Source: Tetradesmus obliquus
Taxonomy: Eukaryota; Chlorophyta; Chlorophyceae; Sphaeropleales; Scenedesmaceae
Length of the DNA stretch: 64,000 nt
Direction: 5' to 3'
Assembly: GCA_030272155.1 (NCBI GenBank)
Contig: CP126206.1
Location: 1,426,001-1,490,000 of the forward strand
The notes under the pieces are model-generated. The model was not told the DNA's origin and made no database searches. It saw only the letters and a program-made list of their open reading frames with translations. Shown here piece after piece: positions 33,712-43,687 of the stretch. Both the position numbers and the translations under genes were made by a program. The stretch's first letter is position 1, and each line of letters starts with the position of its first letter.

Positions 33712-34469
33712 AGTCGCTTGGATGTGGCAGCAGCAGCAGCACGCACAGCCAAGGCAATACCAGTTGTTGCCAATCTGCTCGGGAAGCAGATCATTGTTGT
33801 GGATAACCCCACAGTGGTAGTAGTAGCTGGTTTCTTTGACCCTGCCGCTCTTGGGGCATTCCAGCGCCTGTGGCAGCGATGCAAGCTGCTCGGCATTGAC
33901 TTCTGGCAGCTGCTGTGGCGTGGCACTGCCACTGATTGGGAGCTGTGCATAACCAAGTCCTTTGCAGCAGGAGCCAGCATGCACCTGGAGGAGTCCACTA
34001 TCATCCAGCAGGTGAACCAAGCAGCATTTGCATGCATGCATGCATGCAGGGTTGAACAAACTGCTTCACAGCGTGTCAGCTGGGTGGGGGGGGGGGGAGG
34101 CCCTTCGGGAGGATGTGCGTTGGCTGTCCGCAAGGCAATCACAACACCCAGCAACACAGGGACTTTTGTGTGCTTGGCTTGGTACTGACACTGCTGCTGC
34201 CCACCACTGGATGCTGCGCTGCAGTTACCCCCTTTCTGAACATGTGTTCTCTATATATGAAGGGTGGGCAACCGCAACACGCAGCAACACATCAGTTGTG
34301 CGCTTTGGCTCGGTGCTGCTGATGCTGCTGCTGCTGCTGCTGCTGCGCGCAGCTGGTGCAGGAGTTTAGGGTGGCCCTGTGCGTTGGCAGGAAGCTGATG
34401 TTCCGCACCGGCAGCCCCGATGTGGAGGTCAGCATCAGGCGCACCTTCCAGTGCCGCGACACAGCACCA
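33712..34469 (+). CDS. Unassigned exons, cut by KDZ transposon copy 1
   Basis: An open segment reads KQIIVVDNPTVVVVAGFFDP, then AALGAFQRLWQRCKLLGIDF and ASMHLEESTIIQQ, and ends at a donor near 34010. A second exon-like segment from about 34351 (LVQEFRVALCVGRKLMFRTG) follows a (CTG)n-GCGCAG acceptor and runs to about 34469, where the KDZ-homologous sequence begins. Composition is protein-like but I do not recognise the family. The abrupt junction suggests a host or older element gene interrupted by the transposon. No continuation was found on the far side. Confidence 0.4.
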
Positions 34470-34541
34470 GCCAAAGCCCGCTGCACACCCAGCAAAACCA
34501 CATGCATCCATGCCTTGGCAGGTGGCCACTGCTGTCTGCGC

Positions 34542-35679
34542 CTACTTCTTGCCCCTGGCTTTGAGGTACTTGGTGAAGTAGCTAGTGAGCGCGATCTGCT
34601 CGTCCTGGCACTGGCTGTCCAGCTGCTGCGCTGCCCCAGCAGTTGTCACCAACTGCCCTCGCTCAGCTGTCAGCTGCACAGCCTTGCCGCTCACCGCAGC
34701 AATCAGCTGTCTGATGTCACTCACCGCTTGTCAATGGCAGCAGTCGTCCTGCTCCAGCTCCTGCTGCTGCTTCTGATTTTGCTGCTGCTGCAGCACCAGC
34801 ACCAGCACCAGCAGCAGCTGCCTGCAAACTTTGCTGCTTAAACTGCAGCATCATCTGCTGCATCGTCTGCTGCATTGTTTGCTGCGTCGCTTGCTGCATC
34901 ATCTGCTGCATCAATGGCACGAGCTGTGGCCGGCCTTAGGCTATGCTCGCCAGCCTGGGGTTCAAGCGGCGCATCATCCGGGCCGCAGCCAAAACGCATG
35001 GCACTGCAGTGTTCACGTATGATTTGCAAACCAGGCTATGGGCCTGCAAAGCAGGGGCACATACACAGACAGCTGTACGCAATCACAGGGATGTGAAGGA
35101 CACTGGAGAACGTATCCAACACAACCTTATGTTGCATGCTCGTTGCAGCAAACCATATGCATGACAGTCAGCTGGCTATTCTGCTACTGCAGCTACTTGA
35201 ACTGCATTCTGGCTGTGGCTCCAGTCAGATGCAGTTCACTCCAAACACGCTCACCTTGAAGATCCGAGCTGCTTGCTGGTACTGACCGTCTGTGTTGTTT
35301 GCTGCCAAGGGAGCATTGTCGACCAGGTCCCACGCATCAGCGTCGGTGAAGGCAGCATTCCTGCATGGAAAATACATACACGTGTGTAAAAAAAGAGACC
35401 AGAAGTGAGTGTGCCATAGCCGCTGCCAGCAGCTGCAAGCAGCATAGGCTTACCTTAGTGCGGCGGCAGCATCCGGGTCATCACTCCCCCTGTCAACAGG
35501 CACGCGCTTGGCACGATTGCATGCCGGCTTAGCAGCAGGCTGCGCAGCTGTAGCTTTGACAGCTGCAGCTTTGCGTGTGCGGGGCGCTGCACCTTTGGCA
35601 GCGGCAGTTGAGCAGTGGCAAGACACTGCTGCTGCTGCTGCTCCTGCCACTCTGTGCCGCAGACGATGTAAGCCAGCAC

Positions 35680-35738
<59 letters not shown>

Positions 35739-36172
35739 AAATAATCTGCATCCTCCTCCTCATCACCACTGCTGGCAACAGCTGCTCCATCACGCTGCCG
35801 ATTGCGGAGACAAATCACCAGGGAGCTGGCAGGGCTGCAGCACTCTGCCTCCTGCAGCTGGCTCAGCAGCATGTTTGCCTCGCTGTCATCTGCACAATCG
35901 CTGTCCAGCGCGTCAGACAGCAGTTCTGAGCTGTCATCTAAGGCGTCATCATCGCAATCATCCATATCATCGTCATCATCGCTCCCCGCTGCTGCTGCTG
36001 CCGCCTGCCCTGCAGCTACAGCAGCAGCTTCAGCAGCTGCTGCTGCTGCCTTTGCTGCTGCTGCCTTTGCTGCTGCTCCTGCTGACACTTGATGGTTCTT
36101 AGGCTTATGCGCTACTGTCTTGACCGATTTGGCGAGTCGCTGCACACCGCTTGCCCTGTTCTTGGTACACAC
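34542..36172 (-). CDS. KDZ-borne second gene, acidic/Gln-rich protein
   Basis: Exon 1 (36172-35454) starts MCTKNRASGVQRLAKSVKTV. It continues with Ala runs, an acidic block (DDDDDMDDCDDDALDDSSEL), a poly-Gln run and a basic Arg/Lys-rich part. Exon 2 (35360-35255) reads NAAFTDADAWDLVDNAPLAA up to AARIFK. Gln/Met-rich segments follow near 34910-34730, and the last exon reads DIRQLIAAVSGKAVQLTAER up to YLKARGKK and stop. The phase between exon 2 and the 3' exons could not be resolved. The mix of acidic, poly-Gln and basic tracts suggests a nuclear, DNA-associated protein; I do not recognise a domain. It lies downstream of the transposase and is preserved in both copies, so it probably belongs to the transposon. 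Confidence 0.55.
35682..35741. repeat. (CTG)n tract coding poly-Gln in KDZ gene 2, copy 1
   Basis: About 19-20 triplets. The homologous tract in copy 2 (near 57352-57393) has about 14. Confidence 0.9.
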
Positions 36173-37384
36173 ACTGCTGGGGTTTGCCCCACACGTGGTG
36201 CAACGGCGACCAGGTCGGTTGCGTGAGCTGTGTTCTAACTTTCTCTTCTTTCAAGACGTTAAGGTGATGTCACTAGTGCCTTACGCTCCGCATCACATCA
36301 TTTGTTCAGCAACGGACGTTCGCGAGACATGGATATTGCTCTGCACTGCGCACCGCAACACAAAAATCACAAAACACGCAGCCTTAAACCAAACTGTTTA
36401 TTGCGCTTGCCTCTCGGATGTTGAAAGAGGGTAGTAATTCTCGAACGAATGACGGTCACTGTCACATGTGCTTCAGGTTTGAACGCAGTTGGATGAGCAT
36501 GCATCCGTCAACGTAAACGGGAATTCGAAAAGTCAAAACTTTAAGCTAGTAGGTTTTTGAATCAACTTCAAGCGGAAAGACTGGCTGTGCCCAGCACATT
36601 CGCAGGCCAAACAGTGTGGAAGCTACGTACATCGCACACAGTGGATAGCTACGCTTATATTTCCGTCAAAGTGTGGACGTCGATTGGAAATATGTTTTTT
36701 GTTTTGCGCACGGCGTGTAGTCGAGAAAAAAAGGCCAGTAACCGGCAAGTAACCATCTTTCTAACTGGCCGGTCCGCAGCCAGGTCCGCACGGGTCCGCA
36801 CGCCCAGTACCCAGGGTCCGCCGCCACATGTTAAGTACTAGTCAAGGGAACTTCACGGACTTTCAGCGGACCTGGCGGCTGCCAGTGGCGCGGACCATTG
36901 CGGATCACTGCAACATGCAGCAACAATCCACACCATTGTACATACAGCCTTCTGGCTTAGCAGCATGGGACTTGGATGCACACACCTGGCATATCTTAGG
37001 CTTTGCCTAGGCACCAAGCAGCAGTCACGCGCACAGCAGTACAGCACAGAAATGGCAACCACACGACACTGCCTCACCTGCCAGGCTAGCTGCAAAAGCC
37101 AACTAAAACTATGTAAGATAGTCTGTACTACTTTAGACTTTATCTTCACGGGGAGATGTGTATGTGCTAGGCTCCGAGGTGCAGCCAAGCACAACCCCGC
37201 GCAGCAACGCATCATGCCCTGAAGCTGCAGGCCCAGGGTGTGCTTGGCACGTTGTTGTTTGCATGAGCAATTGATCACACCGTTGATATTTCAAGACTTT
37301 GTTTTGGTTGTCACAAAGTCTGCCACAACATACAACGCCGTAGTTGTGACCTGGAATGCTCACAGCCTGACACCTGCTGCATGC
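36173..37384. other. Internal spacer of KDZ copy 1
   Basis: Lies between the two transposon genes, upstream of gene 2 and downstream of the transposase. It contains GGTCCGCA repeats near 36770-36825 and about 234 bp (36496-36729) that copy 2 lacks. No further gene was seen. Confidence 0.5.
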
Positions 37385-39258
37385 TTACACCTGCTGCGCA
37401 CATAGCACATAGCTGAGGGCCCCGCTGACTGCTCTGCTGCTCTCGAGCAGCTGCACAGCTGATGCCTGGTAGCGCCCCGTGCCGCCCAACTGAACATAGC
37501 CGGCTGCGACAACACCGCCAGCCGCCGCCTCCAGCTGAGCAGCAGGCACCTGCTCAGCAGCAGGCACCTGCTCAGCAGCAGGCACCTGCTCAGCAGCAGG
37601 CACCTGCTCAGCAGCAGGCACCTGCTGAGCAGCAAGCAACGCTGCCTCAATGTTGCTCTGCGTCGCCAGTAACTGCTGCAAGTACCTGAGATGAGCGCGC
37701 ATTTCCTGCGGCAGCAGCTCCAGCTCCTCCTTGATGCGCCGCACCTCGTTATCTGCTTCACACAGGGCAATGGAGCGCGCCACTCCATAAAGCCGCAACT
37801 TGCTGCCTTGCTCAGCTGTAAGAGAGCAGTAGCGCAGGGCGCCTTGCGTTAGTGCGGTGGGACAACAGCTGCGCAAGGAGCAAGTGCTGTTCGACATTGC
37901 AAAAAAAAAACGCATGTGGATAAACCATTACAAACAGCAATCGGTTCACAAGCACTAGTGTTTGCCGCGTCCTAGCTGAGACATGCCAGAGCCAGACTTG
38001 GCACATGAAGCACTACATTGCTGTCATGCCTGGCCCCATACGCTGTCATAGCCCTGAGCATCGTAGTTGCTGGCTCACCTTGGTGCTCATTAGCCCAACA
38101 GACTCCTGCTTCTTGAGAGCATCCAGTGATGTGGGCTGCAGCTGCTGCTGCTGCTGCGGGATGGCATTGTACTGCTGAACCAGCAGGTTGTACTGCTCCA
38201 CCAGCTTGGTGAGGTTCTTCGTGATTTCAGCGCACTTCTTGTTGCAACGCTTGCGCTCCTTGGGTTGCGCTGCAAAGACAATGGCACACGCAAGAAACAC
38301 AGGCACGGAGCAGACATCACGAATCTAAGATGCCTGCACAACTGTACCGACCTTGTCCAAGCAGCACCAGAAGCCACAGGCACTGCAAGAGGATGCAGTA
38401 GTGGCGTGCTGCTGCCAGTGCTTCAGACTACGTCACACCACCACACTCACCAGCAACTGCAGCACGCTTGACCTCCTGCTTCTTCAGGTTGTAGCATGTG
38501 CTTTCAATCGTGTTCTGCATGCGGGCGAGGCTTGCCTGCACAGCTGGCGCAAAGTTCTGCTCAATCAGCTGATTGGCCGCCTCAGCTTGCATCCTGCAGC
38601 ATCAATGGAATGTCACAGCACTACATTGCTGCCACCACCACCCGCAGCAGCAGCATATGCAACGGCAACAGCAGCATAAGCAGCAGCAACAACAGCAACC
38701 AGCTCCTGATCACAGCTGCCACACTTTGGAAATGACTGCGTTGCTGCCCACGCCTGCTTTTGCCCAAGAGAGTGGCTCAGTCCGATGACATACAACAGTC
38801 CGGAAGGCAGGTCGCGCAGCATGCTGCTCACCTGCTGGTCTGTGCACTGGCGACCAATTTTGTGGCCATGTCGTACAGCAGGAACGTGTTGGCATCCCAG
38901 ACACCAGCAATGACACGGGAGGCCAGCACCTGCTGCACGCCAGAGCCCAGTGTTGCAGCGCTCATGTAGGCTGACAGCGCATTCGCGTCTCGCGCACACA
39001 CAGCATCTGCAAACTGCTGCAGGAGCCTCTGCTGCTGGGAACGATCACCTTTCACCTCGTCTGTGCATGCAGCAAACAGTTGTGGCATTCAGTATACAAA
39101 CAGGGTCACTGCAAGGCATATGAAGTTGCCTGTCTCAACGGTTGCATGGCTGACCCCGCACGTTTACTGTTAGCTAAGGAGTTGCAAGTACAACCAAGAA
39201 GCGCCATATTCAGCATGCTGCTGCCGCTGCTGCAGGCAGCGCGGCCAATTTGATCGGT

Positions 39259-39311
<53 letters not shown>

Positions 39312-42300
39312 CAGTGCAGGCATGCAAAATGCGGCTGCAGGCACCTGCAGTTCTGGTGCTGTTGCAAGCTGCAAGTACGGAACCACCAAGAAGCAGAACA
39401 ATAGCGATTGTTGCCGCACCTCGCGCCATGGCCCGTAGCTCATCGGGCAGGTCCCGCACAAGCTGCTCCCTTTCCTGTGGCGGTGTCTGCTCAAGGCTGG
39501 CCAGCTGCCGCTCAGCCTCTGCCCTGGTCTCCTGCTCCTTGAACTTCTTGTAGCGCTGGACAAGCAGCAGAGACTGCTTTGCTCGCTTCTGCCGGCCAAA
39601 GTGCAGTGCCGCCTCAGTCAGTGCATCTGAGGAGCCTGCAGCAATATCAGACGTGATGCAGCAACAGTCCCATCGGGCAGCACTTGTAAACTGCCAACCC
39701 AGGGCAGCTAGCGCCAAGCAAAAACCTGATTATGTGGCAACCAGACCGCGGAATGCTGCACAGATGCGCAGCCCACCCACCTGCTGAGCTCTGGTTCCGC
39801 GCTGTACCAGAAAACCTGGACAGGTAGGAAAACAGCTGCTCGCACTCCTCGCCCAGGGTTTTGGCGCAGCCGCTGGTCCACCCAGGCTGCCACAACATCT
39901 GACAAGCCTGCGAGTGCAGCGTGCCATGCGCGTGTGACAAGGCCTTGCGCACAGCACCCCAGCTGCCGGTGCACACCAGATCACGCAGCTCTTGTATGCG
40001 CTGCTGCAACTGCTGCAGCTCCTCCTGCTGATGCAGAGGTTGCTGCTGCTGCGTGCTGGTGGGAGGTTGGTATCGCTGCAGCGCTTCAACGACGCGCTCG
40101 CTCCAAGCCGCCCACTGACACATGATGTCAATGTGCAGCTGTTGCAGACCACTGGTCATGAGGTTATGGGCAGCGATGTGGAAGGCATAGCCATAGTGCT
40201 CGCCACTGCCAATCAGGTTGGCGGCTGCTATTGGCCCGCCATGTCGTGCATCGGTTGCTGCAGTGCAGTCGCAACACGAAGTAAGTCATCACGTGAGGGC
40301 AAATGCACTGTCCAAAGGGAAGGCCGCAATGACGACAAGGGCAGCATATTAGAGTCATGCCAGCCCGTGCGCTGCATGTCCAGAGCAGAAGAAAAGGGCC
40401 ATTCCAGCCCGTGCGCTGCATGTTCATGCAGGAAAAACAGGGCCATGCCATACTCACCCACACAGCGCCCTGTGATCTTCTGCTGAGCCTGCCGCCGTTG
40501 CTGGCCATCAGATGCCGCAGCCCACAAGCCATTGCAGATGTTGTCTGGGACGCGGCGCTGCGCATGCTCAAGTAAAGGTTGCAGGCAGCACAGCCCAGTA
40601 GGCAGCTCAGACGTTGCAAGGCTATGGCGCTGCTGATCTGTACACTGCACACTGTCACAACAGCAGCCAACAAGCCAATCATTGCAACGCACATGTTGTT
40701 CACTAAACGTACCAGCTACAGGCGCATGTTATGTTGCGACAGTTCACGTGGGGCAGCCTCTATCTATTGATGCAAGGCAGCATGTGGCACAGCAGCAAAA
40801 TCCTCACCGTGCTGCCCGTTGCCAAGTCCAGGGCTTGCAGACTCAGCTGCACGCTTGCATTGTCTGCAAAGAACTCGCTGTAGTGCTGCTGCCGCCACAG
40901 CTCCCTGTGCCGCAGCCAGGTGAACAGCTTCATGTTGGCGTCGATATGCACGCCAGCCATGCCGTCACTGCATGCTGGGCACTCCAGGTCGTTCAGCAGC
41001 TGCAGACCAAGCCGCAGGTCCGTCTGGCAGAACTTGTACTCGCAATGTGCGCTGCGGAAGGTGCGCATGTTGATCTCTCGACGCGGCTGCACAGCAGCAA
41101 GGTGCATGCAAGGGCGATCAGAATGGTCAGCCGGGCGCACACAGCAAGCAAAACAAGCATGCAGGGTGATGCGCGTGCCAGAGACGCACTTGCGTGGGGT
41201 GCAGAACGGCCACGGCGTCCACGATGCCCTTCAGGAAGCCACTCAATGAGATGGTAGGGTTGCACAGCCGCATGGAGTCCCACAGCTGAAGCAGTGCCAC
41301 ATCCACCACAGTCCTGTGTTGCAACAGCAGAAACAGCAACCCTGATAAAGATGTGCCCACTGTGGTGAGAGGTAGGCTGATGATGCAGCAAGTACAAAAG
41401 ATGTCAGGCTTACAGCACATGCTACATACCATTACATACAGTTGAATATCATTACTACACACTTCCAACAGGGGTTGCTGGCTGGTTGCTGGCAGTGTAG
41501 CCGCAGTTTGACGTCACCGCACACGCACCGCACGTGACTTGAGCTCAGTGATGCAGGCCATGCCAGGACGCGCAGGAAGTCCTCCGCCTGCTGCCACACA
41601 ACTGTGCTGCAGCTTGTGCACTTGAAGCCTGCGCGCTTTGCTTCAATGATGCCATCTGCAGAGCATAGAAGCAAAAGCTTGTGTTGTGGTGCCTACGATA
41701 AGCTATCAGCACAGCAATCGCCCGAAACACAACACGGTCACATGACAAGGCCGACCTTGTTATCCACAAATACGTGCTACATGCGACTCGAGCATGCTGA
41801 CAAAACTAGTGCTGTGCAGTACTGCATTACCGGTGCCTCACCAGGTGTGATGTAATCTAGCGGCTGCAGCGCGCACGGCTCAGCCTCAAAACAGCCAGAC
41901 TGTCCACAGCCGGTGCATGAGGTGGGCTTGAAGGGGAAGTACCCTGCGGGAGCGCGAACTAAGAAGTTGCTCATGTCCGCCTTGTTACAGATTACAAAGC
42001 AAGGAGAGAGCTTGCTGCGCACGAACACTCACCAGCAGCGGTGTCGGCGCTGGGGAGGTCTTGCCAGTGCCCAGCAGCAACATACTGCTGCCTGTCATGC
42101 AGGTGGGCTGCTGCATGACGCTGCGTGTCACAGCTGTCACACAGCAGCACATGGCATTCGGCTGCAGGGTGGCAGGTGAAGCACCTGCAAAAGCAACAGT
42201 TCGCACCGCGTCAGGCATGACTCATGCATTATGCCGCCCGTGTTGGTTCTGGTTTGTGCAGCACTGCGCATCGTACCGTACGGTGCAACCAGTCTGCTGG

Positions 42301-42992
42301 CAAACACTGCAGCTGCTGTGGGCAGGTGGCGCCGCCTGCTGCTCAAGCACACGGCATGCCAGCGCAGGAGCGGCTGCACGGTACTGCTTATAGCTCTCTT
42401 CTGTGCGCCGCTGATGGTCTGATCGTCGGCCCTGCCCTGCCTGAGCAGCGTGCACGGCTGCATATTCCTGCTGTGCTGTTAGCTGTTGCTGGTGCAGGGC
42501 TTGCAGCTGCTGCTGCAGCATGTCCCAGGCAGGGATTGAGTGCTGGCTGTCCTCCTGATCATCCTGCTGCTGGTATGCTGCTGCATATGCAGCCTGATTC
42601 AGCATCCATCCTCCACGATTGCTGCTGAGCGTCTTGTGCATTAGGCTTTGCACGTGGGCCCCTGGGAACACCAGCATCTGAGCGTTGGCGCCTGCTCCCT
42701 GACACCGGGGCTTTTTTGTGCTGCTGCGGTCGTGCGTGCTGCTGGGTGTATGCAGACACCTGCTGTTGAAAGTCCTGATACATGTACTGCTGCTGCTGCA
42801 TATACAGACCATCAGGCAGCTGCGTAGAATGCTGCTGGCGCTGCTGCTGTGGCTGTGCAGCACGCTGCTGACGCCTCTGCTGCTGTTCATTTGGCTGCTG
42901 TGGTGTTTGCATTGGAGCTGCTCTGTATAAGACTGCTGGATCGTCAGCTCATCTAAAGGGAACATAGCATTCAACAGTTGTGACGGCAACAA
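37385..42992 (-). CDS. KDZ transposase with N-terminal zinc-cluster region
   Basis: A multi-exon minus-strand gene. The 5' part (about 42.9-42.2 kb) is Gln-rich and ends in a CSVCQQTGCTVRYDAQCC zinc cluster. Further exons read SCTGCGQSGCFEAEPCALQP (about 42.0-41.85), GIIEAKRAGFKCTSC through RVLAWPA (41.66-41.46), DVALLQLWDSMRLCNPTISL (41.3-41.19) and CPACSDGMAGVHIDANMKLF (41.09-40.81). The next carry NICNGLWAAASDG (about 40.55-40.47), GGPIAAANLIGSGEHYGYAF and LHIDIMCQWAAW (40.26-40.0), then GEECEQLFSYLSRFSG (39.8). The 3' exons (39.6-37.4) are helical (RRIKEELELLPQEMRAHLRY). The Asp of HIDANMK, the Asp of DIMCQW and the Glu of GEECEQL correspond to the DDE triad of KDZ enzymes. The frame changes near 42.6 kb, so that junction is unresolved. 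The stop codon lies inside a TGTAA. Confidence 0.8.
37538..37637. repeat. 18-bp minisatellite in KDZ transposase, five units
   Basis: Codes VPAAEQ repeats on the minus strand. Copy 2 has only three units at about 58946-59011. Confidence 0.95.
39258..39310. repeat. (CAG)n tract in KDZ transposase intron, copy 1
   Basis: About 17 CAG units; the equivalent run in copy 2 (about 60632-60665) has about 11. Confidence 0.9.
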
Positions 42993-42999
42993 GCTTCAT

Positions 43000-43687
43000 T
43001 CAGACGCATTTACGCAGTCGCAGTGGCCGTGTCATTTGTGGGTGTGCTGCTGCATATTTGTCAGCGCAGGGGCCTGCGAAAATATGATGACAACTCCTTC
43101 TTTGCGGACGAATAATCGAAGAACTTCCATTATTCGTATTCTGAATATTGGTTGAAATTACCATTGTTCGACTGAGCCAGTAGTGCACATAATCGTCTTG
43201 TCTTGAAATATGACACTGCACTTGCAGAGATCAGAAACCAACGATGATTAATGCGTTACTTCGAGCAATTTGAGAGGGCATTGACCAATTTTTCAATTGC
43301 AGGCAGGTCTCTGGCCACATTAGTGCCTTGGGTCCGAAAAACCCCGAACTCCATGCAACCCACAGCCTCACTTTCTTGCCATTATCTGTACCAATTGCAC
43401 AAACAAACATTGACACTGCCTGCAAACGCACTGCCACGGCACAGAAGCACATTGAGCATTCTTGCGTCGAACGATCCGAAACGCTCGCAGGCGCTTGCAA
43501 GCATTGTTGAAAGAATCATTGAGGCCGAAGAGCTGCGCACTGTCTTTGGAGGCGACGCTCGCAAGGTCTGAGAAAGCTGAGCTTATCCATAGACAAGCTG
43601 AGCTTATCCACATCGCAGGAGCCGTGAATCACTTGTTGGATTTGAGGAAGATGCACCCCATATGCTGCTGCTTGCTGCAGGGAGAAC
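43000..43687 (+). other. Exon-like region upstream of coiled-coil/HNH gene
   Basis: An open plus-strand segment near 43430-43566 reads SILASNDPKRSQALASIVER through EELRTVFGGDARK. It is followed by a 21-bp tandem pair (AAGCTGAGCTTATCCA..) at 43573-43614 that codes AELIHRQAELIH in another frame. It may be the 5' part of the next gene. AT-rich DNA at 43080-43210 shows nothing. Confidence 0.35.

Larger units (their letters stand above)
34470..42992 (-). mobile_element. KDZ (Kyakuja-Dileera-Zisupton) transposon, copy 1
   Basis: The block carries two minus-strand genes: the transposase (42992-37385) and a second gene (36172-34542). From 34470 to about 41147 it is nearly identical to 56127-62509, while the flanks differ, so 34470 marks one edge of shared sequence. 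The other edge (near 43.0 kb) is an estimate from the transposase 5' end. I could not find terminal inverted repeats or a target-site duplication by eye. Confidence 0.75.

Noticed and set aside
33603-34157. Minus-strand ORF over 33.6-34.2 kb as the real gene
   Set aside because: The plus-strand frame has more protein-like composition and ends at a plausible donor; the minus frame is its antisense shadow.
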